From positions 1-64,000 of the forward strand of contig NZ_JACJVP010000019.1 in NCBI RefSeq assembly GCF_014212125.1: a DNA stretch of 64,000 nucleotides, given 5' to 3'. The DNA is from Cohnella nanjingensis (GTDB lineage: Bacteria > Bacillota > Bacilli > Paenibacillales > Paenibacillaceae). Below, piece after piece: positions 9,735 through 19,895 of this stretch. The number at the start of each line of letters is the position of its first letter. Position 1 is the stretch's first letter. Below the pieces are notes generated by a model. It saw only the letters and a program-made list of their open reading frames with translations. It ran no database searches and was not told the DNA's origin. Position numbers and translations under genes: made by a program.

Positions 9735-10196
9735 ATGAAAAGAAAACTGACTATCTCGGCTATTGTGCTGGCAATCGTCGCCCTGCTCGCCGGTTACGAT
9801 GCTTACCGTGCCACGCAGTACCGGATCGCCCTGCTCTCGATGGACCCGCAGCGGGCGCCGGCGGATGGCCAATCGCCCGTGGCGCTGCGCTTCAAGGTCA
9901 CGGACGCGAGCGGTCAGCCGGCGAAGGGACATTCGCTCTACGCGCTGCCCAAGGGCGGAGGCATTCTGTCCGCCAGCCGCGTCGTTACCGACGAAGCGGG
10001 CGAGGCGTTGTACACCTACTATCCGTACAAAGCTTCCGATTTGCAGCCGGCCAAAGACGTGCAGATCAAGGTCATCGACGAGTCGAACTCGGTCTTCAAC
10101 GAGATCAACGCCAAGACGACCGTGACCGTGCCGCTCGTGCAGCCGGAACGGTCGGCCAAGAGCAATCACAATCTGGACGACATTTTCGGCGAGTGA
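9735..10196 (+). CDS. Membrane-anchored small protein with an Ig-like domain
   Basis: This 153-residue protein starts with one N-terminal membrane segment (ISAIVLAIVALLAGYDAY) and continues as a single beta-rich domain: MDPQRAPADGQSPVALRFKV, then VTDASGQPAKGH and VVTDEAGEALYTYYPY. The pattern (A-DG-s-P-V-l-kV-D--G-P--G) is that of bacterial Ig-like (invasin/intimin Big_1-type) modules. It sits between the binding lipoprotein and the first permease of an ABC operon, a place where such a protein is unusual; it may sit beside the transporter on the outer face of the membrane. The start at 9735 is preferred; an ATG at 9723 is possible. Function is not known. Confidence 0.7.
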   Translation: MKRKLTISAIVLAIVALLAGYDAYRATQYRIALLSMDPQRAPADGQSPVALRFKVTDASGQPAKGHSLYALPKGGGILSASRVVTDEAGEALYTYYPYKASDLQPAKDVQIKVIDESNSVFNEINAKTTVTVPLVQPERSAKSNHNLDDIFGE

Positions 10197-10235
10197 CCGC
10201 AAGCGTCGCGCCGGGCAAGAAAGGAATGACACGCG

Positions 10236-11141
10236 ATGGCATCTGGTCCTACGCTTTTGGCGAAAATCTGGAGTAGCCGCAAGGCTTATCTGTTTTTGTC
10301 CCCGCTGTTTCTGGGGTTGATTCTGTTTTGCTATTACCCGCCGGTCAGCGGCATTTACCACTCCTTTTTCGACTGGGACAGTGTGGGCAAGGCCGTCTAC
10401 GTCGGCTTGGACAATTACAGGGAACTGTTCAGGGACCGCGTGTTCCTCGATTCAATCCCGACGGCGTTCCTCATCCTCGTGCCGCGTCTTATCATCGGTA
10501 TCGTCGTGCCGCTGATCGCGGCGGAGATGATTTTCAACGTGAGACAGAAAAGACTGCAGTCGGCGTACCGGGTGCTTGTGCTGCTGCCGATCGTGGCGCC
10601 GGGTGTCGTCGGGCTGCTGATCTGGAAAAATATATACGATCCGACGAGCGGCCTGCTCGTCGCGCTGCTGCGCGGAACGGGGCTGATCGCGCCAGACCGG
10701 GTGATCGACTGGCTTGGCAGTGCCGATCTGATCATTCCGAGCATTGTCTTCATGGGCTTCCCTTGGATCGGGGGGACGAGCGTGCTTATCTACATGGCCG
10801 GTCTGATGAACATCTCCAGCGAGGTAATCGAGTCCTCGGAGCTGGACGGCGCGGGTCTGCTGCGGCGTATCTGGCATATCGATCTACCGCATCTGATGGG
10901 CCAAGTCCGCTTCTTTCTAATCTTCGGCATCATCGGCGGCTTGCAGGACTTCGGCATTCAGATCGTCCTGACGTCGGGCGGGCCGGGCTATAGCACTTAT
11001 GTCCCCGCGTACTACATGTACATCGAAGCCTTTACCGCCGGCCGAATGGGCTATGCGACGACGATCGGCACGGTCATGTTCGCCGCGATCTTCGTCCTGA
11101 GCCTGATCGCGTACCGCGGCATGAAGACGGAGACGAATTAA
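10236..11141 (+). CDS. Carbohydrate ABC transporter permease (MalF type)
   Basis: A 301-residue inner membrane protein with six predicted transmembrane segments, the first around residues 15-38. The cytoplasmic EAA loop that contacts the ATPase is at about residues 195-218 with the core ELDGAGLLRRIWHIDLP. It pairs with the permease at 11161 and the lipoprotein at 8063. No ATPase gene is present in the operon, which is normal for Paenibacillaceae sugar importers that share an MsmX-type ATPase. Confidence 0.9.
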   Translation: MASGPTLLAKIWSSRKAYLFLSPLFLGLILFCYYPPVSGIYHSFFDWDSVGKAVYVGLDNYRELFRDRVFLDSIPTAFLILVPRLIIGIVVPLIAAEMIFNVRQKRLQSAYRVLVLLPIVAPGVVGLLIWKNIYDPTSGLLVALLRGTGLIAPDRVIDWLGSADLIIPSIVFMGFPWIGGTSVLIYMAGLMNISSEVIESSELDGAGLLRRIWHIDLPHLMGQVRFFLIFGIIGGLQDFGIQIVLTSGGPGYSTYVPAYYMYIEAFTAGRMGYATTIGTVMFAAIFVLSLIAYRGMKTETN

Positions 11142-11160
11142 TGGAACGGGGAGAAGAGGC

Positions 11161-11988
11161 ATGACCCAATACAGACGGCTGCCGCAATGGTTCCTGAACG
11201 CCGCGCTCGTCGCGCTGCTAGCCATGCTGCTGTATCCGCTCGGCTTTACGTTGTGGGGCGCGTTCAAGTCGGACGTCGCGTTCGCCGCTACCAGGTGGTA
11301 TCCGACGCTGCCGCTTCGCGTCGGCAACGTATCCAGCGCGTTCGGCAGCATCTGGCGATATTTGCTCAACACGGTGTTCGTAGCGGGCGTGGGCACGGCG
11401 GGCATGCTGCTGATCGCCTCGCTGTCGGCTTTTACGTTCGCCCGCATGAAGTTTTTCGCCAAAGAATGGCTGTATATGCTCGTCCTGGCCCTCATGATGA
11501 TTCCGGGGGCGCTCACGCTTGTGCCGGGCTATATGCTATATAAGACGTTCGACCTGCTCAACTCCTATTGGGCGCTTATTCTGCCGCTTGTCACTGGCGG
11601 TCCGATCTTCGGCATTTTCCTGCTGCGATCCTTCTTCGAGAGCATCCCCAAGGACTATTTCGAGGCGGCCCAGATGGACGGCGCACACGACTTCAAGCTG
11701 TACTACCGCATCGCGCTGCCGCTCTGCATCCCGATCATGGGGACGCTGGCGATCATGCAGATTGTCGGCGCCTGGAACGAATACCTATGGCCGATGATCA
11801 CGATCGCCGACCACGAGAAGCTTACGATCGCGGCAGGCCTGCTCATCAGCTTCACCGGACAGTACACGTCCAACATGCCGGTGACGTTCGGCGGCTACCT
11901 GGTCGCGTCGGTGCCGCTCATCCTGCTATTCACGTTTACGAATCGCTATTACGTGCAAGGTCTGCTGTCGACTGCAATCAAGTTGTAA
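11161..11988 (+). CDS. Carbohydrate ABC transporter permease (MalG type)
   Basis: A 275-residue permease with six membrane segments and an EAA loop at about residues 166-187 (FEAAQMDGAHDFKLYYRI). It lies 19 bp after the first permease, ends the operon, and has the C-terminal form typical of MalG-like subunits (RYYVQGLLSTAIKL). Confidence 0.9.
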   Translation: MTQYRRLPQWFLNAALVALLAMLLYPLGFTLWGAFKSDVAFAATRWYPTLPLRVGNVSSAFGSIWRYLLNTVFVAGVGTAGMLLIASLSAFTFARMKFFAKEWLYMLVLALMMIPGALTLVPGYMLYKTFDLLNSYWALILPLVTGGPIFGIFLLRSFFESIPKDYFEAAQMDGAHDFKLYYRIALPLCIPIMGTLAIMQIVGAWNEYLWPMITIADHEKLTIAAGLLISFTGQYTSNMPVTFGGYLVASVPLILLFTFTNRYYVQGLLSTAIKL

Positions 11989-12030
11989 GCGCCAGCAAGC
12001 TTGCACGTTCAGCGGCCATCAAGGTCCGAC

Positions 12031-12054
12031 GCCTCGCGGGGCTGCGGGCTTTTT
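12031..12054 (+). terminator. Probable terminator of the ABC operon
   Basis: A short G+C-rich hairpin (GCCTCGC/GCGGGC with one bulge) is followed by five T residues. It lies 43 bp after the last permease. Confidence 0.55.
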
Positions 12055-12212
12055 GGCATGTCGATCTGCCGTGGCCGCCGCAGGGCGTGTATCATTGACG
12101 GCATGCGGTTCAAGGAGAGCCGGGAAGTTCCCGGCCGTCCGTCGGCAGGTCGCGCCCGAACAGGCTTCGGACCGCGTCCGATCGGCAATTTCATCTTTTT
12201 TTAAATTATCGC

Positions 12213-12241
12213 TTGCAATTCTCTAAGGGATTTGTTAATAT
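12213..12241 (+). promoter_or_regulatory. Sigma-A promoter of the second tRNA cluster
   Basis: A -35 box TTGCAA (12213-12218), 17-bp spacer and -10 box TAATAT (12236-12241) form a near-consensus promoter about 75 bp upstream of the first tRNA. Confidence 0.8.
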
Positions 12242-12314
12242 AAAAAAGTCGCTTTTGAGAGGGGACATTAACGAAGACAACAACAACATTCGCCCTCGGA
12301 CTGACCATCCATAC

Positions 12315-12389
12315 GCGGAAATAGCTCAGTGGTAGAGCATCTCGTTGCCAACGAGAAGGTCGCGGGTTCGAGCCCCGTTTTCCGCTCCA
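12315..12389 (+). tRNA. tRNA-Gly (GCC), copy 1
   Basis: Acceptor arms GCGGAAA/TTTCCGC, anticodon stem TCTCG/CGAGA with loop TTGCCAA (anticodon GCC) and an encoded CCA are visible. It is identical to the gene at 12710. Confidence 0.95.
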
Positions 12390-12398
12390 ACTTCATAT

Positions 12399-12475
12399 GC
12401 GCCCTTAGCTCAGCTGGATAGAGCGTTTGACTACGAATCAAAAGGCCGGGAGTTCGAATCTCTCAGGGCGCGCCA
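12399..12475 (+). tRNA. tRNA-Arg (ACG)
   Basis: Acceptor arms GCGCCCT/AGGGCGC, anticodon stem TTTGA/TCAAA with loop CTACGAA (anticodon ACG), discriminator G and encoded CCA are visible. The A34 is presumably deaminated to inosine, as in other bacteria. Confidence 0.95.
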
Positions 12476-12492
12476 TTTTTACCACCTTACGT

Positions 12493-12569
12493 CGGGACGT
12501 AGCTCAGCTTGGTAGAGCACCTGGTTTGGGACCAGGGGGTCGCATGTTCGAATCGTGTCGTCCCGACCA
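12493..12569 (+). tRNA. tRNA-Pro (TGG)
   Basis: Acceptor arms CGGGACG/CGTCCCG, anticodon stem CCTGG/CCAGG with loop TTTGGGA (anticodon TGG) and encoded CCA are visible. Confidence 0.95.
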
Positions 12570-12583
12570 TTTCTTTGTGTGAT

Positions 12584-12657
<74 letters not shown>

Positions 12658-12671
12658 TACTTATTCTTGAG

Positions 12672-12699
12672 TAGCCCCTTGCACGGGTATTTTTTTTGA
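12672..12699 (+). terminator. Weak hairpin with T run between tRNA genes
   Basis: CCC and GGG arms around a short loop precede eight T residues. It may partially terminate the first four tRNAs before the duplicate tRNA-Gly. Confidence 0.45.
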
Positions 12700-12709
12700 A
12701 CTTTTCCAT

Positions 12710-12784
12710 GCGGAAATAGCTCAGTGGTAGAGCATCTCGTTGCCAACGAGAAGGTCGCGGGTTCGAGCCCCGTTTTCCGCTCCA
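12710..12784 (+). tRNA. tRNA-Gly (GCC), copy 2
   Basis: The 75 bases are identical to the gene at 12315-12389, indicating a recent local duplication or gene conversion. It has its own strong terminator downstream. Confidence 0.95.
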
Positions 12785-12798
12785 TCTAAACGCAGCCA

Positions 12799-12828
12799 AC
12801 CCTCTTGCCTAGGCAAGAGGGTTTTTTG
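12799..12828 (+). terminator. Strong terminator of the tRNA cluster
   Basis: A perfect 12-bp inverted repeat (ACCCTCTTGCCT/AGGCAAGAGGGT) is followed by a T run. Confidence 0.9.
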
Positions 12829-12905
12829 ACGTTTTGATCATACTTAGCTCCAGAGATCAGACACGTCATATGGCTATCCTAAGTTGGCTTGTTCTATGAC
12901 CCGGC

Positions 12906-13400
12906 TTAGGCGCGCTTGACCGTTCCCCGCGCTTCGCGGTACTGTCCCGACGTCATGCCCTCCTGCTTGCGGAACGACCGAATAAAGTTCTGCGAATTGT
13001 TGTACTGCAGCCGAACCGCGATATCCTTCACCGGCATCTCCGTCTCCGCCAGCCACTTCTTGGCCATCTTGAACCGGTAGGCGGCGAGGTATTCGCTGAA
13101 CGAACAGTTGGTCTCCTTGCGGAATAACACGCTTAGATAGTTCGCGTTGTAATGCAGCGCGGCTGCGCAATCCTCCAGCGTCAGATCCGAATCGTAATGG
13201 CGCTGAAACCAATCGATGATCTTCTCCGAGATGTTGTGATACTGCGCATGTTGGCGTTCCTTGAAGACCTGGATGCCCGGGACGAGGACTTGCGTCCACG
13301 GCCGCGGTATGAAGGTCCAGCAGCTCTTCGAACAGCGACTGGCGGCCCCGTTGCAGCTGGTTCAAGCGAATCGCGGACTCGAGATAGACGATGAGCGGCT
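12906..13400 (-). pseudogene. Remnant of an AraC-type regulator
   Basis: On the minus strand the final 75 codons read a complete AraC DNA-binding tail (RFKMAKKWLAETEMPVKDIA then YNNSQNFIRSFRKQEGMTSG). Upstream the same frame continues with QYHNISEKIIDWFQRHY and LTLEDCAAALHYNANYLSVL, so the two HTH motifs are intact. Before that the sense jumps to another frame (LNQLQRGRQSLFEELLDLHT) around 13300, and an in-frame TAG lies at 13399-13401. No sensor domain can be traced further. The parent would have been a long YesN-like or membrane AraC regulator. It is most likely inactive. Confidence 0.75.
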
Positions 13401-13603
13401 ATGCCGGCTTGATCGCTGGAGCGGGACGCGGAGGGGCGGGTGTCTCTGCCGGACATCTGCATCGGCACGTCCGCGGGCGACTACGAGAACAATGTCACCC
13501 GCCCGCGAAGCGCCAACGACCTCCACGGAGGAGGGGCTTTCGTGATGGCCTGCACGGCCGTCCACCGGCTGAATGCTTAGGAGGGGCTGCCAATATCGAG
13601 GGG

Positions 13604-13764
13604 CGATGACACGAAGGACCGCGGGGACGAAAATCCCCGGACGGTCGCCGGGCGACGATCCGAAGGACTGCGGGCGATGACACAAAGGACTGCGGGGCGA
13701 TGACACGAAGGACAACGGGGCGATGACACAAAGGACTGCGGGCAATGACACAAAGGACTGCGGG
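13604..13764. repeat. Imperfect 22-26 bp tandem repeat array
   Basis: About six copies of a unit close to CGATGACACAAAGGACTGCG plus two or three G are present; four lie head to tail from 13675 to 13764 and two degenerate ones lie at 13604 and 13652. The array is bracketed by two copies of CGGACGGTCGCCGG at 13638-13651 and 13777-13790. It lies between a decayed AraC gene and a methyltransferase, where no coding frame makes sense. Confidence 0.85.
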
Positions 13765-13804
13765 CGCGGCGATCCACGGACGGTCGCCGGCCCGCCAGCC
13801 TTTT

Positions 13805-14494
13805 TTACGCGAAGGTCCGCCACCAGACGCCCGCGTACTCCGGTACGACGGGCGATCCGCGTTCGGCCGTGCGGTCGCCCAGCTCGTCGCCGAAGAAGAA
13901 GCGGGTGAGCCGCTCGGCTTCCTCCGCGTCCGCGAAGGTGTAATCCAAGCGGAAGACGTCGTGCGCGAAGCCGTGCTCGCGCTCGAGCGCGGCGTAATAA
14001 TCGAGCAGGAAGGCCGGCGGATTCGGCTCCTCGAAGCCGGTGCCCATCGTCTCGAACAGGACGGCCGTGCCGCACGGGCGGAGCACCCTGCGCATCTCCG
14101 CGACGATCGCGGCCAGCTGGCCGCCGGTCGGGTCGGCCTCCGCGCTCGTCGAGTAGCAGACGCTCCAGCCCGAGACGAGCAGATCGGCGCTGTCGTCCGT
14201 CGCCGGGATGCGCCGATGTTCGCCGACGGCGGTCCGCCAGTTGCGGCTGCCGGCCGCCTGCAGGCGATGCGCGGCGACCCGCAGCATATCCTCTGCCGCG
14301 TCGACGGCGAGGATAGAGCGGACGGCGACCGCGAGCGGCACCGTCAACCGGCCGGTGCCCGCCCCCAGATCGATGACGTCCAGGCCCGCGAGCGGGCGGA
14401 TAGCATTGATGCGTTCGCGCAGCGAAGGCTGCGCGGAGATAAGCTTGTCATACTTCTCGGCTTCATGGCGATAAATGGATTCGTGGTCGGACAT
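13805..14494 (-). CDS. Class I SAM-dependent methyltransferase
   Basis: The 229-residue product shows the Rossmann-fold SAM-binding motif VIDLGAGTGRLTVPLA near residues 40-55, then the acidic loop LAVDAAEDML and the post-motif RRVLRPCGTAVLFETM. The substrate cannot be read. The open frame extends to 14962, but the ATG at 14494 is preceded by AGGGGA and the upstream reading is not protein-like. It lies 119 bp downstream of the MerR-methyltransferase gene on the same strand and may share its transcript. Confidence 0.85.
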   Translation of the reverse strand: MSDHESIYRHEAEKYDKLISAQPSLRERINAIRPLAGLDVIDLGAGTGRLTVPLAVAVRSILAVDAAEDMLRVAAHRLQAAGSRNWRTAVGEHRRIPATDDSADLLVSGWSVCYSTSAEADPTGGQLAAIVAEMRRVLRPCGTAVLFETMGTGFEEPNPPAFLLDYYAALEREHGFAHDVFRLDYTFADAEEAERLTRFFFGDELGDRTAERGSPVVPEYAGVWWRTFA

Positions 14495-14613
14495 GTCGGT
14501 TCCCCTCTCTATGTACCTGTTCTCTTCATCAGCTAGGCCGATCGCGCGGCGCACGGGCGCCTCTTCCTCCTGCGCCGTCCGAACCGCGCGTCCGCCGCCG
14601 TCTTCGTTCGGCT

Positions 14614-15765
14614 TCAATCTCCGGGCGGGCCCGGCTCCGCATAGATCATCCAGATGCCGTCGCCGACGCGCTCGGCATCGAACGCGAAGCCGTCGGCGGC
14701 CAAGCGCTTCCGCAGCGCCGCCAGACTGACCGGCTCGCCTGGAGCGGTCTGGCGGCCCCGTTCGTTCATGAGGTCGGCGATGACGAGTCGGCCGCCGGGC
14801 TTCAACACGCGGCGCTGCTCCGACAGGGCAAGCGCTTGCTGCGTCTCGTCCAGGTGGCGGAACGCGAAGCTCGAGACGACGAAGTCGAACCGCGCGTCCG
14901 GGTACGGCACCGAGACGAAGTTGCCTTGCCGTGTCTCGATGCCGGGATACTTGGCCCGACACCGCTTCAGCATCTCCCGCGACTGATCCATTGCCGCCAT
15001 CTGTGCCCCTTGGCCGAGCAGGCGTCCCGCCAAGTTTCCCGTCCCCGCGCCGAGGTCCAGTCCGTGCTCGCCCGGCTGCGGCCGTATGCGGGCCGCGATG
15101 CGCGACAGCGTCTCCTCGTAATGCGGACGAATCCGCGCCGTCGCGTCCGACTGGCCTGCGACCGCCATCCGTGCGGCCTGGAACGGCGCTTCCCCGTCCG
15201 CCAGGCCTCCGTCCGCCATCCCGGCGGCCTTGAGCCGCGTTCCCCCGTCCGTCCGCCCTCCGTCCGCCATTCCGGCGGCCTCGGGCTGCGCAGCCGCCGA
15301 CACCTCGGCATCGTGCCGCGCGGCGCGCCCGTCGAAGTCCCAGCGGTCGACCCAGCCCGACCTCGCCTCCCGCAGCCGTCTAGCCCCCGCCGCCAGCGCG
15401 GTCAGCTCGGAGGCCGCCAGGGAGCCAGTGTCGCGCAGCAGGCCGATCAGACGCTCCGTCGTCTCGATCTGCTGCTTCCACTCGAGCCAGCGGGCGTACA
15501 TCGCGGAGCGCTGCAGCTCCAGCAGGCCGAGCAACTCGTCGCCGTCCCCGGCCTCGATGCGGTCGAGCGCCGCCGCCGTCTCCCCCAGCCCCAGGCCGGC
15601 TTCGCGCAAGGCGACGATCGTCTGGAGGCGCCACAGATCCTGCTCCGTGAACCGCCGATAGCCGTTCTCCGCGTCTTTCTCCGGGCGAATCAGCCCTTTC
15701 TGCTCATAGAATCGCACCGAGCGGGCGGAGATGCCCAGCTTGGCGGCGACGTCGCGGATCTGCAC
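14614..15765 (-). CDS. MerR regulator fused to a methyltransferase
   Basis: The 383-residue product joins two domains. Residues 1-70 are a MerR winged HTH (VAAKLGISARSVRFYEQKGL, GYRRFTEQDLWRLQ), followed by the coiled-coil dimerisation helix to about 130. A low-complexity linker (about residues 140-205) contains a repeated AAGMADGG-like segment. Residues about 210-380 are a SAM methyltransferase with LDLGAGTGNLAGRLL, AMDQSREMLKRC and RRVLKPGGRLVIAD. The start is the GTG at 15763-15765 with AAGGAGGG upstream. The effector and the methyl acceptor are unknown; a substrate-sensing regulator that also modifies its ligand is possible but is inference. Confidence 0.85.
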   Translation of the reverse strand: MQIRDVAAKLGISARSVRFYEQKGLIRPEKDAENGYRRFTEQDLWRLQTIVALREAGLGLGETAAALDRIEAGDGDELLGLLELQRSAMYARWLEWKQQIETTERLIGLLRDTGSLAASELTALAAGARRLREARSGWVDRWDFDGRAARHDAEVSAAAQPEAAGMADGGRTDGGTRLKAAGMADGGLADGEAPFQAARMAVAGQSDATARIRPHYEETLSRIAARIRPQPGEHGLDLGAGTGNLAGRLLGQGAQMAAMDQSREMLKRCRAKYPGIETRQGNFVSVPYPDARFDFVVSSFAFRHLDETQQALALSEQRRVLKPGGRLVIADLMNERGRQTAPGEPVSLAALRKRLAADGFAFDAERVGDGIWMIYAEPGPPGD

Positions 15766-15786
15766 GCCGATCCCTCCTTCGTCTCC

Positions 15787-15817
15787 ATTGTAAACGTTGA
15801 CGCAGCGTCAATGTAAA
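15787..15817 (-). promoter_or_regulatory. MerR-type promoter with operator in a 19-bp spacer
   Basis: Read on the minus strand, a -35 box TTTACA and a -10 box TACAAT are separated by 19 bp, the lengthened spacing used by MerR-activated promoters. The spacer holds a perfect palindrome TTGACGC-T-GCGTCAA (15797-15811). It lies 22 bp before the MerR-methyltransferase start, so autoregulation is likely. Confidence 0.85.
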
Positions 15818-15944
15818 GACTCCGGCCAAACGCGGGTACATAATTTAGGAAGCCCGTCGAAAGGGGCAGATTTTCGGGGCTGTTTGTAGTATGATATTCA
15901 GAAGAGTGTTTTTGCGTTGAAAGCCATAGTTTGAGGTGAAGAGG

Positions 15945-18737
<2,793 letters not shown>

Positions 18738-18774
18738 TCGAAGGGGACTTGTGGCAACGTATAGCATAAGCATT

Positions 18775-18804
18775 CAGGCCCGGGTGCTCACCCGGGCCTG
18801 TCTT
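18775..18804 (+). terminator. Hairpin terminator after ppc
   Basis: A perfect 11-bp stem CAGGCCCGGGT/ACCCGGGCCTG with loop GCTC is followed by a short TCTT. The stem is very stable although the T run is short. Confidence 0.75.
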
Positions 18805-19016
18805 GGCGAAACGGGCGGAATCGGGGACGAGAACAAGTCGCGCAATCGGGCGGGCAGCCTGCTCGCCCTGTTAAGCGCCGCAAGTGACGGCCTCCTGTCC
18901 AGCCTGTCGTGTGCCTTCAATCAAGCGCTGGAGCGATTGCGCGCTTCGCTCTCGATTGTCTTGCTTTTTCAATTTGCGTGGATTACCATTTTGCTTGAAA
19001 GCATTCGCAGACGAAG

Positions 19017-19217
19017 ATGGCCGGCGGCTCAGGAATGGGCTGCGATCGGTCCATCCTCGTCGGGACGGTGTTGGCCGTCGGGCTTCTGGAGCATGATATC
19101 GACGGGATCGACCGCATGGGCTTGCTGTTCGGATGGGGACTCTTGCTCGGATTGTTCGGGACGGCGGTTCCGACGGGAGCCGAGGCCGGCCGGGGCTTAA
19201 GGGAAGCGGAGGAGTAG
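19017..19217 (+). CDS. Small hydrophobic protein upstream of sigW
   Basis: A possible 66-residue protein with two hydrophobic stretches (ILVGTVLAVGLLEHDI and MGLLFGWGLLLGLFGTAV) separated by a short acidic turn, so it may be a two-helix membrane protein. Its stop lies only 4 bp before the sigW start, with a GGAGGA element in its own tail serving sigW, suggesting translational coupling. Its own ribosome binding site is weak. I do not recognise a family; it may not be expressed. Confidence 0.4.
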   Translation: MAGGSGMGCDRSILVGTVLAVGLLEHDIDGIDRMGLLFGWGLLLGLFGTAVPTGAEAGRGLREAEE

Positions 19218-19221
19218 AACG

Positions 19222-19788
19222 GTGAAGCCAATAGAGACGCGGCTTGCGAGGTTGGCCCGCAAAGGCGACCAGCGGGCGTTCGCGGAGATTGTGGATTTAT
19301 ACAAGGACAAGCTGTTCCATCTCGCTTACCGGATGATGAACAACCGCCAGGAGGCGGAGGACGTCGTACAGGAGTGCTTCTTGCGCGTGTACAAGCATCT
19401 GGACCGCTACGACGAGAACCAGAAGTTCTCCACGTGGATCTATCGGATCGCGACGAACCTGTGCATCGACAGGCTGCGCAAGCGCCGGCCGATCTATTCG
19501 CTGGACGCGGAGTCCTCGGATCACGAAGGACTGGACGGCTACGCGATGATGCCGAGCGACGACCGCACGCCGGAGAGCGAGCTGCTGCTGTCGGAGACGC
19601 AGCAGACCATTCACGAGGCGATCGAGACGCTCCCGGTCAAGTACAAATCCGTCATGGTGCTGCGTTACCTGCAGGATATGTCGCTGCAGGAGATCTCGGA
19701 CGTGCTCGACATGCCGGTCACGACGGTCAAGACCCGGGTGCACCGGGGGCGGGAGTTTCTGCGGAAAAAGTTGGAGCATAAACTGTAG
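19222..19788 (+). CDS. sigW: ECF sigma factor SigW
   Basis: The 188-residue product has sigma region 2 (AYRMMNNRQEAEDVVQECFL, FSTWIYRIATNLCIDRLRKR) and region 4 (LPVKYKSVMVLRYLQDMSLQ, TTVKTRVHRGREFLRKKLEH). It closely fits the SigW group that directs cell-envelope and antimicrobial-stress responses in Bacillales. It is followed by its anti-sigma factor and then by the cdaA-cdaR-glmM block, the conserved Bacillales order. The GTG start at 19222 follows GGAGGAG. Confidence 0.95.
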   Translation: MKPIETRLARLARKGDQRAFAEIVDLYKDKLFHLAYRMMNNRQEAEDVVQECFLRVYKHLDRYDENQKFSTWIYRIATNLCIDRLRKRRPIYSLDAESSDHEGLDGYAMMPSDDRTPESELLLSETQQTIHEAIETLPVKYKSVMVLRYLQDMSLQEISDVLDMPVTTVKTRVHRGREFLRKKLEHKL

Positions 19789-19807
19789 CGTTGCCTAGCG
19801 GGAAAGA

Positions 19808-19836
19808 TGAAACCGCGGAACGCAGCATTACGTACA
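19808..19836 (+). promoter_or_regulatory. SigW-type promoter candidate before rsiW
   Basis: TGAAAC (19808-19813) and CGTACA (19831-19836) are separated by 17 bp, close to the SigW consensus TGAAAC-N16-CGTA. It lies within the 107-bp gap between sigW and the likely rsiW start, implying a possible internal autoregulated promoter for the anti-sigma gene. Confidence 0.45.
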
Positions 19837-19895
19837 GTATAGAAGCATTAGCTACGGAGGAACGAACTTCCCCCATGCAGAAAGGGATGGCTCTC

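Noticed and set aside
13604-13764. CRISPR array
   Set aside because: Units are head to tail without spacers and no cas genes are nearby.
13362-14075. Minus-strand open frame of 237 codons across the 23-bp repeats
   Set aside because: Its repeated VIAP/FVSS-like reading follows from the DNA repeat and has no start context; it crosses into the methyltransferase in another frame.
18751-19200. Open frame of 149 codons between ppc and sigW
   Set aside because: It contains the ppc terminator hairpin near its start and reads as S/R/W-rich filler; the shorter frame at 19017 is more plausible.
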